Origin: Syntrophaceae bacterium UBA1163
GTDB lineage: Bacteria > Desulfobacterota > BSN033 > UBA1163
DNA length: 27,054 nucleotides
Direction: 5' to 3'
Assembly: GCA_002311635.1 (NCBI GenBank)
Contig: DBZJ01000089.1
Span: 3,846 to 30,899, forward strand
This document shows, piece after piece, positions 8,136 to 14,899 of the stretch; within the stretch, counting starts at the first letter, position 1, and each line of letters starts with the position of its first letter. The translations under genes were made by a program, and so were the position numbers. Under the pieces are notes generated by a model that was given only the letters and a program-made list of their open reading frames with translations, was not told the origin of the DNA and searched no databases.

Positions 8136-8296
8136 CTTTTTTGGGGAGAGAGTGCATTTTGGGTTGCCAGAAATAGTTCCTTCCCCGACAATATGTCACG
8201 CCGGTCGGGCCATATTTCATGTTAACTCTCCATTTATTATACAGATTTATTCTTAAAATTCAGTAAGTTAAATGTCAACGGCGGCCAGCATTTCCA

Positions 8297-8312
8297 TGGC
8301 ATAATTCTTGCT
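8297..8312 (+). promoter_or_regulatory. Sigma-54-type -24/-12 promoter upstream of PilZ gene
   Basis: TGGCATA-ATTC-TTGCT matches the sigma-54 consensus TGGCAYR-N4-TTGCW with exact GG-to-GC spacing. The predicted transcript start is near 8324, 23 nt before the PilZ ATG. No enhancer-binding site is identified. Confidence 0.6.
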
Positions 8313-8346
8313 ATAAATTGTCGTAAAAGGAAATCAAATCCGAGCA

Positions 8347-8721
8347 ATGAGCATGTCGTTAGTGGAAAAGAGAAAGTGTCGCAGATTTAATATCACTTTG
8401 CCGGTCAAGTATAGCAAAGCGAATTCGTTCTTCAAATTCGCCCAGGCTGCCAATGCCAGCGAAGGAGGACTACTTGTCTGCCTTCCAGAGAGAATGGGAA
8501 TTGGTCAGCATCTTGCGTTGAAATTATTTCTTCCTATTCGGTCCGGGTTAAACATTATTGAGACGGTCGTCCAGGTCATTTGGATGGATACTCGTCTCAG
8601 GAAGGATTGGACATGGGATTATCGGACCGGGGTAAAGTTTGAAGACATCTCTCCGAAGGATCGGACTGTTTTGAAAAATTTTCTGATAAACATTGCACAA
8701 AGTCCGGCGTATGCCTGCTGA
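8347..8721 (+). CDS. Single-domain PilZ protein
   Basis: This 124-residue protein has the PilZ layout: the RxxxR element in KRKCRRFNITLPVKY near residues 8-13, then the turn motif NASEGGLLV (a variant of DxSxxG), and later VVQVIWMDTR and YRTGVKFEDIS, which form the typical closing strands. It would bind c-di-GMP and relay it to a partner. The first position of the second motif is again Asn, as in the protein at 3672. The ATG at 8347 (or 8353) has only a weak, distant purine tract upstream. The sigma-54-like element at 8297 suggests control by an activated enhancer-binding protein, as is common for motility or surface genes. Confidence 0.8.
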   Translation: MSMSLVEKRKCRRFNITLPVKYSKANSFFKFAQAANASEGGLLVCLPERMGIGQHLALKLFLPIRSGLNIIETVVQVIWMDTRLRKDWTWDYRTGVKFEDISPKDRTVLKNFLINIAQSPAYAC

Positions 8722-8930
8722 CGGGAACGCCAAACAAACCGATCCTGACCATCAGCGAAACTCCGTGACTTAATGTCTCATTCAGCTTTCTCCTTACTTT
8801 TCCGTTCGTTGATACCATTTTTGGAGATTCCTCCATAAAATATAAATTTTTTTTCAGTTTAGTAATTAAATTCACATTCTCTGTGCTGAGAATTCTCAAC
8901 AATTTCAATCAATTGATGAGCCATATATTT

Positions 8931-8946
8931 TGGCATGGAATGTGCT
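8931..8946 (+). promoter_or_regulatory. Second sigma-54-like -24/-12 element
   Basis: TGGCATG-GAAT-GTGCT fits the sigma-54 consensus except for G instead of T at the first base of the -12 box; GG and GC spacing is exact. It lies 44 nt before the small gene at 8990, similar in geometry to the element at 8297. Confidence 0.45.
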
Positions 8947-8989
8947 ATCTCATCTATGAACATCAACTATTGTGAGAGAGGACCCTATT

Positions 8990-9106
8990 ATGAGTAATGC
9001 ACCCGCTGAATTGGCGCTCATCAATTCTTTGATAATTGTCGTGATCATTATAGATGCGGTCGTTCGAATCGTAGCCGCGAAAGCAAATACTTTCGACCCA
9101 GGCTAA
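8990..9106 (+). CDS. 38-residue putative small membrane protein
   Basis: A short frame encodes 38 residues. A hydrophobic helix of about 15 residues (INSLIIVVIIIDAVVRIV) is flanked by polar MSNAPAEL at the N-terminus and AAKANTFDPG at the C-terminus. GAGAGAGGAC lies about 7 nt before the ATG, a sigma-54-like element lies 44 nt upstream, and a very strong hairpin follows 70 nt after the stop. Together these make a small transcription unit credible, although the peptide matches nothing I recognise. It lies just outside the left end of the mobile element, so it belongs to the host segment. It could also be a non-coding RNA with a chance frame. Confidence 0.45.
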   Translation: MSNAPAELALINSLIIVVIIIDAVVRIVAAKANTFDPG

Positions 9107-9179
9107 GGTTTCCTCCTGGGCGATGTTTAATAAGAACGAGCGCCTTTCCTCCTCCTTCGTATTCAACCCTTAACCCCCG

Positions 9180-9212
9180 GAGTCCGCCGGTCTCAACGAG
9201 GCCGGCGGACTC
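9180..9212. terminator. Strong 15-bp hairpin, probable terminator
   Basis: GAGTCCGCCGG pairs perfectly with CCGGCGGACTC. The loop extends the stem with a T-G wobble and CTC/GAG around an AAC triloop, so about 15 bp pair. No T-run follows (TCTCATCG), so it could be a Rho-independent-like stem without a U tract, or a transcript-end stabiliser for the small gene at 8990. Confidence 0.6.
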
Positions 9213-9409
9213 TCATCGTTCACCGCGGTCAATTGTCTCGTGGCTCCATCGCTCTGCTCGCAGATATTTCCCCGTCAATCAAATTAATCTTAAAGTGCAA
9301 CGGTGCCTTGCAGGCTGAAACTCAGAGGTTATTCTTTCGGGGAAGTGTTTTCGATGGGAAATATTCAATGGAGTTTTATGGAAGGTTCCGAATGATGCTT
9401 CAAACAAAA

Positions 9410-9462
9410 AAAATAAATGGTGGAGCTGAACGGGATCGAACCGTCGGCCTCTTGAATGCCAT
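9410..9462 (-). repeat. Left attachment site (displaced tRNA-Ala 3' half)
   Basis: A 53-bp perfect copy of 24326-24378 runs from the anticodon loop through the T arm and acceptor strand to CCA and a short A/T tail. It lacks the 5' half of the tRNA, so it is the tRNA end displaced when the element inserted. The broken side faces right, toward the element. Confidence 0.92.
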
Positions 9463-9605
9463 CATAGATAGTAGATTTCAAACGGATGCCAGCAAACCCT
9501 TTATTATCAATGGTTTGCTCAATTTTATGATTGATTTTTTTTTGAGGCGAGAGTATAATCAGTTACAACGGATTTCAAAAGGTTTTTTTCAGACATGGTC
9601 AAGTT

Positions 9606-9633
9606 AGTGGTAAGAAACCGGTAAGAAATTCAG
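9606..9633 (+). promoter_or_regulatory. Candidate left integrase arm-type sites
   Basis: Two GTAAGAAA octamers (9610-9617, 9621-9628) lie 11 bp apart, one helical turn, inside AGTGGTAAGAAA...AAATTCAG. The same arrangement recurs at 24243-24270 near the right end. Confidence 0.45.
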
Positions 9634-9706
9634 GGAGGCCATAGGCACAGCTGGCCGAAAAGACCGCATCCCTACGGTCCTGGGCCTCCCCTTCAATACT
9701 TAGGGA
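9632..9706 (+). ncRNA. Structured leader RNA candidate (three-way junction)
   Basis: An outer stem GGGAGGCC (9633-9640)/GGCCTCCC (9683-9690) encloses a short GGC/GCC hairpin and GACCG (9662-9666)/CGGTC (9675-9679). The loop of the last hairpin contains TCCCTA (9669-9674), complementary to TAGGGA at 9701-9706 just upstream of the gene at 9726, so a pseudoknot is possible. It does not match a riboswitch class I can name. Confidence 0.4.
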
Positions 9707-9725
9707 GCGATGAAGGGAGATCGAA

Positions 9726-10571
9726 ATGAAACAACCTCAGAAGGCAGTAGTACGAAATCCGAAACGTGGATATCGCCAGAAATCCATAAGCACTATTAGA
9801 CAGCCACAGAAAGCGGTAGCAGATGACCGATTCAACCGTTTCATAGAGGAGGCCCGAAATAGAAAATGGAGATGGGTACATAGAGAACTTACAGAAGAGG
9901 AGATCCGGGTTCTTAAACAATATTGGGACTGCACCGGTCAGGGTCAATTAGTTTTCAGTATTGATGCAGATAAAATCCAGAGAGTCATAGGGGGCAAAGA
10001 TGCAGCGATCCCAAAAGAGAATCGCACAAGGCTAATCGAAATCATAGAAAAAAATTTGAATTGCCGCCTTGATCCTTTGCTTCAAAATAAGATCATTTAC
10101 TTCTTTGAAAAGTTCTTCATGGAAAGCAAAACAAACGCATCAAAAATGAGGAAGGAACTGACGGCGCTGAGAAAAAATATTAAACCCCTGATAGAGAGTT
10201 TTGCTTCCATTAACTTTCTGGCACGAGAAGCCCTCAAGGGTGAGGATACCGTCGAGGGTCCGATGAGAGATAGTCTATTTGATCGCGTGATGGAAGACCT
10301 CCCGAAAATGCAATCACGAATTGAAAAGAAGCTATCGATCCTTTCAAAAAAAAGAGGTGGCCCAAATCCGAATTGGGCATTGCACGCCTTAATTGCTTAT
10401 TTGGGCGGCCTTTACGAGGAGCACACAAAAGAAAGGCCAGGGAGATGGGGGAATTTTTACCGTTTCGTAAGGGAATGTTTAGACTGCGTCAAGATACGCA
10501 TTTACTCGGAGAATTCGATTGACGGCGTAATCCGAACATACAACGATTTCGTGAAATCCGGCTATAAATAG
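9726..10571 (+). CDS. Unknown helical protein, first gene of the element
   Basis: A 281-residue soluble protein that I do not recognise. A basic N-terminal segment contains a short duplication, QPQKAV at residues 4-9 and again at about 26-31, each followed by a charged stretch. The middle is strongly helical and probably coiled coil (SKMRKELTALRKNIKPLIESF and later DLPKMQSRIEKKLSILSKKRG). The C-terminal part, WALHALIAYLGGLYEEHTK then WGNFYRFVRECLD, resembles a compact helical domain seen in hypothetical proteins of phage-like elements. That resemblance is from memory and unverified. GGGAG lies about 7 nt before the ATG. The structured region at 9632-9706 forms its leader. It is separated from the next gene by 366 nt. 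Confidence 0.7.
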   Translation: MKQPQKAVVRNPKRGYRQKSISTIRQPQKAVADDRFNRFIEEARNRKWRWVHRELTEEEIRVLKQYWDCTGQGQLVFSIDADKIQRVIGGKDAAIPKENRTRLIEIIEKNLNCRLDPLLQNKIIYFFEKFFMESKTNASKMRKELTALRKNIKPLIESFASINFLAREALKGEDTVEGPMRDSLFDRVMEDLPKMQSRIEKKLSILSKKRGGPNPNWALHALIAYLGGLYEEHTKERPGRWGNFYRFVRECLDCVKIRIYSENSIDGVIRTYNDFVKSGYK

Positions 10572-10853
10572 CCTGTGCTTTTGGTAGTGGTCCGGTTCAA
10601 TTGTTGTCCTCATTGAGAGAAACGAATTGACAAACTTTTGGACAAAATAGTAATTTTTTGCCATGATTTTGAATGGGAAATTATGACCGCCAAATATTTA
10701 ATTAATATTTATAGGTAGTTACATCTCTCCTCTTGCTTGGTATCAATATTGCAGGTTATAATGAGTCCGGACCAAATTTATTAGATCGTACTTTTTTCTT
10801 GACAAAGCATTGATTTTTTGTTATCGGATTGCTACTATATAATTAATGAAGCC
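10572..10853. other. AT-rich intergenic stretch with promoter-like boxes
   Basis: No convincing gene is present. TTGACA at 10627-10632 with TAATTT 18 nt downstream, and TATAAT at 10838-10843 (poor -35), are the only promoter-like strings. The second would place a transcript start just before the tandem hairpins at 10854. Confidence 0.4.
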
Positions 10854-10916
10854 CCCATCGTCATACGTGACGCTGGGTAATTAAATCCCCGCCTTCATAC
10901 GTGACGGCGGGTTTTT
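10854..10916 (+). ncRNA. Tandem UACG-tetraloop hairpins ending in a terminator
   Basis: Two 24-nt hairpins lie 10 nt apart. Hairpin 1 (10854-10877) is CCCA-T-CGTCA-TACG-TGACG-C-TGGG. Hairpin 2 (10888-10911) is CCCGCC-T-TCA-TACG-TGA-C-GGCGGG. Both have 9 bp, one T-C mismatch and a UACG (UNCG-class) loop, and share the 12-mer TCATACGTGACG. TTTTT at 10912-10916 follows hairpin 2, making it a good intrinsic terminator. A TATAAT box lies at 10838-10843. The NYN gene starts 22 nt later. It could be a small RNA or an attenuating leader. Confidence 0.6.
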
Positions 10917-10937
10917 ATTTTGTATGGGGAGGAGAAA

Positions 10938-11489
10938 ATGGGCGATGAGAAGATCATGATATTTATTGACGGTAGTAATTTTTATCATAATCTTAAAGCC
11001 AACCATTTTCCTGCTAATATTGATTTTAAAAAATTTAGTGATTTACTTTGTGCAGGACGAAAACATGTTAGAACTTATTATTACAATACTCCTTTAAGAC
11101 AAGCCGATGATCCAGCAGAATACAAGAGGCAACAATTATTTTTCGATGCTCTCCGTAGAACCCCATATCTTGAATTGAAGCTTGGATATTTTTTGAAGAA
11201 AACAAAAACCTGTGAAAATTGTGGGCATACCCTTTATTACCCTGTTGAGAAAGGATGTGATGTGAATCTTGCCGTTGACATGATGAGTATGGCATATAAG
11301 AACCTTTATGATGTGGCAATTTTGGTTAGCGCAGATGGAGATTTTGCAAGTGCTTGTCAATGCGTTAAGGATCTTGGTAAACATACTGAAAATACTTATT
11401 TTGAACACGGAAGTTCGTGGCACCTTCTCAATGTATGCGATGACCGTATTTTAATAAATAAAGACCTTATCGAAAAATCTAAACGTTAG
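10938..11489 (+). CDS. NYN-domain (LabA/DUF88-like) putative ribonuclease
   Basis: This 183-residue protein has a PIN-like NYN fold: IFIDGSNFYHN near the N-terminus with the first acidic residue and the Asn, GCDVNLAVDM in the middle, and ILVSADGDFA with the paired Asp residues. These are the conserved metal-binding acids of NYN nucleases. An inserted CxxC pair (TCENCGHTLYYPVEKGC) is present. NYN proteins are usually RNases, and several are linked to defence or RNA processing. The ATG at 10938 follows GGGGAGGAG closely. The gene is clearly AT-richer than the terminase block. Its only plausible upstream transcript passes through the terminator at 10888-10916, so attenuation is likely. Target unknown. 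Confidence 0.85.
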   Translation: MGDEKIMIFIDGSNFYHNLKANHFPANIDFKKFSDLLCAGRKHVRTYYYNTPLRQADDPAEYKRQQLFFDALRRTPYLELKLGYFLKKTKTCENCGHTLYYPVEKGCDVNLAVDMMSMAYKNLYDVAILVSADGDFASACQCVKDLGKHTENTYFEHGSSWHLLNVCDDRILINKDLIEKSKR

Positions 11490-11767
11490 AACCTCAGAAC
11501 CTCGAATTTTTCTCCTGATCAAGCTTGAGCGGTTATGCCATGTTTCAGGCATGGTTAAGAAAAAAAGACCCTCCGATATTTACATTATTCCATCTTAGAT
11601 ATTAGCAGAAGCTACCACCAATGGAACTGAGTCATTACTCTGTTTTGGTGGTACAACTCGCCCTCTAAACCTGCCAGTTAAACCATTTGATTAATAACAA
11701 AAACGTCTCTATCCTTAGATTCAGAAGAGAAAAGTTTGCTGGATTTTTCATTTCATGGAGGTTGAGG
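11490..11767. other. Intergenic region with inverted repeats before XRE gene
   Basis: No gene is seen. TACCACCA (11613-11620) and TGGTGGTA (11646-11653) form a perfect 8-bp inverted repeat around a 25-nt loop, and CCATG/CATGG lies near 11540. Either could be an operator or transcript-end structure. Confidence 0.35.
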
Positions 11768-11983
11768 ATGGAGGTCAATGTCAATCTGAAGATCGCAAGG
11801 GTGGTTAATGGGATGAGTCAGTACGACCTGGCTTCTCAGACGGGTATTCCCCAATCGCGGCTTAGCTTGATCGAAAGAGGCTTTTTTCGACCCACCCAGC
11901 GGCAGGCGGAGAAGATCGCAGAGGCCGTGCGGTCGGAGCCGGAGAAGTTGTTCCCCGAGCTGTTTCAGGGGGAGAGGGAATGA
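11768..11983 (+). CDS. XRE-family HTH regulator
   Basis: A 71-residue protein that is essentially one Cro/C1-type helix-turn-helix: LKIARVVNGMSQYDLASQTGIPQSRLSLIERG, with the usual recognition-helix spacing, then PTQRQAEKIAEAVRSEPEKLFPELF. It would bind operator DNA as a small repressor controlling the element. The ATG at 11768 has GGAGG (11757-11761) 6 nt upstream; an upstream start at 11687 would add a basic tail with no similarity and a poor ribosome site. A M78-type peptidase gene lies at 15091, and in ICEBs1 an analogous repressor is cleaved by such a peptidase, but the pairing here is inference. Confidence 0.82.
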   Translation: MEVNVNLKIARVVNGMSQYDLASQTGIPQSRLSLIERGFFRPTQRQAEKIAEAVRSEPEKLFPELFQGERE

Positions 11984-12053
11984 TGGGGGCTGCTTTCTAT
12001 CACACGACTGATAATTCCAAACTAAAAAAAAGCATTGGGGGACACCTTTGTGC

Positions 12054-12110
12054 GAAGGCATGGGAGCATTCTCGCAGATGCTCCCGTCCCCCGCTGCCTT
12101 CTGCGAGAGG
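12054..12110 (+). promoter_or_regulatory. Candidate RNA switch/pseudoknot masking the SD of the 12116 gene
   Basis: An outer stem GAAGGCA (12054-12060)/TGCCTTC (12095-12101) contains an inner perfect 8-bp hairpin, GGGAGCAT (12062-12069)/ATGCTCCC (12078-12085). The inner loop holds CTCGCAG (12071-12077), fully complementary to CTGCGAG (12101-12107), which overlaps the Shine-Dalgarno sequence GAGAGG (12105-12110). The loop could therefore pair with and hide the ribosome site. Confidence 0.5.
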
Positions 12111-12115
12111 CTTGA

Positions 12116-12613
12116 ATGGATCTTTACGAGAGATGGAGTGAAGCAAGGACTAAAATTCCACCCGGAAAATATCACATACGATGCATCAACAAGGAGCGTC
12201 CGAAAATCTGGGTCGAGGGTTCTAAGGGATGGGGCGAGTTATTAAATCGCGTGGTCTTATGGTTTGAAATAATCGAAGGGCCGGAGATCGGAAAAATTAT
12301 TCCCATGTTTCTAAATCTTCCTACAGATAAGCAAGGCAAGTTAATTGATAAAATTTCAGACGGCCACCGTTACCACGATGCTTGGAGGGTAGCAAACGGA
12401 GGTGAAAGACCACCGAGAAACCGATTTAAAGAAATGAATCCGAGCAAGTTTTTGAATAAGTCATTTACCGCCGAGGTCTCGACCGTCAAACCAACCTGGC
12501 TTGTTCCTTCTGAGGATGGAGGCAAACCTGAGAAGAAGGAGAAACCTGATATCTTCCACTACTCCAGGGTCTTTTGCTTATATGAACTTATTACGGGAAA
12601 CCCTGAGAACTAA
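12116..12613 (+). CDS. Unknown protein of the element's early region
   Basis: A 165-residue soluble protein that I do not recognise with certainty. The layout is MDLYERWSEARTKIPPGKYH, then KIWVEG..GWGELLNRVVLWFEI, then PEIGKIIPMFLNL, HRYHDAWRVANG and a C-terminal KYSRV-like segment (FHYSRVFCLYELI). Its order of short beta strands with G-K-I and F-L-N resembles phage-encoded single-strand-binding or DUF669-like proteins, but this is a weak impression. A pair of Cys residues is not arranged for zinc. GAGAGG lies 5-6 nt before the ATG, overlapping the possible regulatory RNA at 12054-12110. No partner gene for recombination or replication lies alongside. Confidence 0.65.
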   Translation: MDLYERWSEARTKIPPGKYHIRCINKERPKIWVEGSKGWGELLNRVVLWFEIIEGPEIGKIIPMFLNLPTDKQGKLIDKISDGHRYHDAWRVANGGERPPRNRFKEMNPSKFLNKSFTAEVSTVKPTWLVPSEDGGKPEKKEKPDIFHYSRVFCLYELITGNPEN

Positions 12614-12903
12614 TCTTAATCTTTATCTATATCTTAATCACTATCATTATCTATATCAATATCAAGTGAGGCAAGAGTCAGAGGGTTAGAAATCAAGGGG
12701 TTAGAAGGGCGTCGTGGGAAAGGTCGAGATAGAAAGAAGCGCAAGAAACGAGGCCGCCTTAATGATTGAGCCTCATTCACTCATTCAATCAATCAAGTCC
12801 CGGGGGCTTCGCGGCTCCCGGGTCCAGGCAACGCCCTGTCGAGCGAATAAAAACGTCGGCCCTTGATGCTTTAGGTGATGCATAGTGGTGTATAAGGGTG
12901 TAT
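12614..12903. other. Intergenic region with low-complexity repeats and a strong hairpin
   Basis: The region holds TTATCTATATC twice near 12621 and 12646, a short CAATCAATCAA run near 12786, and a GC-rich hairpin at 12799-12822 (CCCGGG outer arms, 9-10 bp). GGTGTATA occurs twice just before the HTH gene (12887-12904), a possible operator. No gene is seen. Confidence 0.4.
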
Positions 12904-13110
12904 ATGGAGACTTTCTTAACCGTTCATGATCTTTCGAAGGCCCTGCAAGTGACGCCGGTCTGGATTTATAAATTGGTCAGACAGAAGCGGATTCCTTTTA
13001 TTCATATCGAGCGATGCATACGGTTCTCGCCGTCAGAGATCGAGGCTTGGATTGAAGAGCGAAAAAATAAGGAGTGGTCTCTTGATGGGGGAAAAAGAGG
13101 TCGTGGCTAA
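12904..13110 (+). CDS. Small excisionase/MerR-type HTH protein
   Basis: A 68-residue protein with the compact winged-helix DNA-binding fold of excisionase or AlpA-type regulators: FLTVHDLSKALQVTPVWIYKLVRQKRIPFIHIERCIRFSPSEIEAWI. The N-terminal LTVxxLSxxLxVTxxxIYKLVxxKxIPF pattern is typical of HTH_17. It may regulate the terminase cluster that begins just downstream or help excise the element. The ATG at 12904 has AAGGG (12894-12898) at 5 nt spacing. A shorter protein of the same type lies at 18151. Confidence 0.85.
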   Translation: METFLTVHDLSKALQVTPVWIYKLVRQKRIPFIHIERCIRFSPSEIEAWIEERKNKEWSLDGGKRGRG

Positions 13111-13172
13111 GCTATTGATAGTATTAAGCGCTGGCAGGGCTTCTTACTACCTTCTTACTAACAGGTTTGAAA

Positions 13173-13610
13173 ATGGCTAATGAAAAAGAAGCACTCAGCT
13201 TGCGAATTGCAGGTCGAATGAAAGGCAAACGGCACACACGCCCCATCAAAAGCGGGCTGTGGAGTGATCTGAGGGGCGTACACATTGATGGAAGGTCAAG
13301 GATGGGGAAATGGATGGCCCGTTTGCGAGTCGAACTCATTGCCCATGTAGGCGGTGAGCCGAGCGTTGCAGAGTCGATTCTCATTGAGCAGATCGTCATC
13401 AAGACGTTGAAGTCTCACCTTTACCACGTCGGACTATTCAAGGACAAATCTTTCGGAAGCAAGGATCACGCGTTGGCCGTTCAAAATTCGATTCGATTAG
13501 ACTTGATGGCTTTGGGCTTACAGAAGCGAGCGAGGAAGGTCTTGAGTCTGGACGAATATCTTCAACAAAAGAATACAGAGAAGGAACCGGAGGGCAAAAG
13601 TGATGAATGA
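13173..13610 (+). CDS. Terminase-small-subunit-like protein
   Basis: A 145-residue, Lys/Arg-rich, mostly helical protein. The central SDLRGVHIDGRSRMGKWMARLRVELIAHVGG then PSVAESILIEQIVIKTL resembles proteins that sit ahead of large terminases in other phage-like elements, where a small DNA-binding subunit is expected. This match is by order and helical character, not a diagnostic motif. The ATG at 13173 has a weak AGG upstream; a TTG at 13167 is in frame. Its stop overlaps the next start (13603) by 8 nt, so the two are coupled. Likely role: recognition of packaging DNA for the TerL at 15555. Confidence 0.55.
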   Translation: MANEKEALSLRIAGRMKGKRHTRPIKSGLWSDLRGVHIDGRSRMGKWMARLRVELIAHVGGEPSVAESILIEQIVIKTLKSHLYHVGLFKDKSFGSKDHALAVQNSIRLDLMALGLQKRARKVLSLDEYLQQKNTEKEPEGKSDE

Positions 13611-14037
13611 GGGGCGCTGTGGCAATGAAAGGCCCAGGTGGTTAGTTCCGAGCGCTTCGAATGGCGGCCCCGCACTCAGAGAATATTCTCAAATGGTAAT
13701 CTCTGAAGAGGCCCGGAAGGGCATGGAGAGGCTGGACCAGCTAAGGGACCTCTCCCGTGAAGTGGATATGTTGCGATCTCAGATTAGCGAGCTTCAGGGA
13801 GAAATTGAGCAAGAGAAGGAGACCGTGCAAAGGCTGGAGGGGGAGCTCGTTGAAGAAAAGGAGAAAGCTCGGTCGCCCGAGGAGATCATGAGGTCGGACC
13901 TAAAAGAGTTGATTCAATCCGGTTTTGTGGCCGGCCACACCCTGAGTCAAATTCTCTCAGAGGTCCGCCACTATTTTATGAACAAGGCGGGCACAGAGGA
14001 TCTTAGTGAGGGCGACTTGGAAGCGGAAGAGGTTTAA
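13603..14037 (+). CDS. Coiled-coil protein in terminase cluster
   Basis: A 144-residue protein. After a short polar N-terminus (NEGRCGNERPRWLVPSASN) it has a long coiled coil of heptad type: ERLDQLRDLSREVDMLRSQIS through ELQGEIEQEKETVQRLEGELVEEKEK, ending in a small helical tail with LSQILSEVRHYF. It is acidic overall. I do not recognise the family; a scaffold, oligomerisation or DNA-packaging accessory role is conceivable from its position between the terminase-like genes. It overlaps the preceding gene by 8 nt, and the next gene starts 1 nt after its stop or 43 nt after it if the later ATG is used. Confidence 0.7.
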   Translation: MNEGRCGNERPRWLVPSASNGGPALREYSQMVISEEARKGMERLDQLRDLSREVDMLRSQISELQGEIEQEKETVQRLEGELVEEKEKARSPEEIMRSDLKELIQSGFVAGHTLSQILSEVRHYFMNKAGTEDLSEGDLEAEEV

Positions 14038-14038
14038 G

Positions 14039-14899
14039 ATGGTAATGAAATATTTCAAAAAAGGAAAGGAGCGAAATAATATGGAAACTGAATTAAGGAA
14101 GTCAGGTGGAAACGGTGAGACCATTGTGGCATTGCGGAAGGAGATTACGTCGCTTGAAAGAAAGCTCGGAATCGCCGCGAAGGAGGAAGAATTAAACAAA
14201 CTCAAAGGGAAGGAGTTGAAAATTCGTGGCGACCTTGAGCGCATTCTTCAAGCAGGTGGAGACGATGAGAAGCTCAGGAAGGCATTGAAGGAACTCGGCG
14301 ATGAGATTTGGGCAGAGGGGAAAAAACTGGAAGCTCTCAGGGATGGCAAGGGTAAGGAGCTTAAAAGGTTGGAGTTGGAGTTAAATCAGAGGCGGCGAAA
14401 CTATTGCGAGAAAGAGGCTTCGCACGTTTGGTCGGAAATCGAGGCCCTGAAAAAAGACTTGGTTGCTCGCATTCGAAAACTCGTCAGTCTCGGCATTTTG
14501 TGGGAGGCTAATTGTCCGGTACGAATGGACCGGTTTAAAAGTAAATTGGTTTTGATTCGAAAGCGGGGAATTTTGTTGCCCGATGGATCATGTAACCCCC
14601 CGGGTCAAGCACGGGATGCCGATGGTTTCATTGTCAAGCAATGCGAACTTCACTGCCTCGACTCTTTTGTTAAAAACGGCTGGGAGGCAGTGCCCGGCCA
14701 AAATTTAGAACTTGAACCCCCCAATCCCGGGAACTCCAGGCCGGTTAAGACCCTTCAGGCGCCGCCAGTGATTTCAAAAATTCAAAATCTCCAAATTGAA
14801 ATCGATGACTGCAATGTCTGGACCGCACCGGGGCAGGCGGACGCGATGGTCAGGGCCATCGAAGGCGAAATCGATGGGGGAAATGAGAGGGCTTCATGA
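14039..14899 (+). CDS. Long coiled-coil protein with distinct C-terminal domain
   Basis: About 286 residues. The N-terminal two-thirds are coiled coil (ALRKEITSLERKLGIAAKEEELNKLKG, then ELKRLELELNQRRR). The C-terminal part, from LVSLGILWEANCPVRMDRF through LLPDGSCNPPG to WEAVPGQNLELEPPNPG, has several Cys residues and a short proline-rich tail. Not recognised. The ATG at 14039 has GAGG 6 nt upstream and is 1 nt after the previous stop; an ATG at 14081 has AAAGGAG 9 nt upstream and would remove MVMKYFKKGKERNN. Its stop overlaps the next start (ATGA at 14896). The cluster's spacing and orientation suggest a packaging or assembly accessory. Confidence 0.65.
   Translation: MVMKYFKKGKERNNMETELRKSGGNGETIVALRKEITSLERKLGIAAKEEELNKLKGKELKIRGDLERILQAGGDDEKLRKALKELGDEIWAEGKKLEALRDGKGKELKRLELELNQRRRNYCEKEASHVWSEIEALKKDLVARIRKLVSLGILWEANCPVRMDRFKSKLVLIRKRGILLPDGSCNPPGQARDADGFIVKQCELHCLDSFVKNGWEAVPGQNLELEPPNPGNSRPVKTLQAPPVISKIQNLQIEIDDCNVWTAPGQADAMVRAIEGEIDGGNERAS

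Noticed and set aside
9233..9607. Plus-strand frame of 124 codons
   Set aside because: It reads through the displaced tRNA-Ala half and the att site, with no recognisable domain or ribosome site.
9632..9706. Cyclic di-GMP-I riboswitch or hammerhead ribozyme
   Set aside because: The conserved GGCAAACC, GNRA-like and CAAAGC segments are missing, and no CUGANGA core is present.
10854..10911. Guanidine-II (mini-ykkC) riboswitch
   Set aside because: Two tandem hairpins fit the outline, but the loops are UACG rather than ACGR and the downstream gene is not a guanidine exporter or related gene.
12048..12245. Plus-strand frame of 65 codons overlapping the gene at 12116
   Set aside because: Crosses the structured leader, has no ribosome site and shares most of its sequence with a better frame.
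13957..14244. Minus-strand frame opposite the coiled-coil genes
   Set aside because: Mirror frame of repetitive Lys/Glu codons in the real + strand genes.
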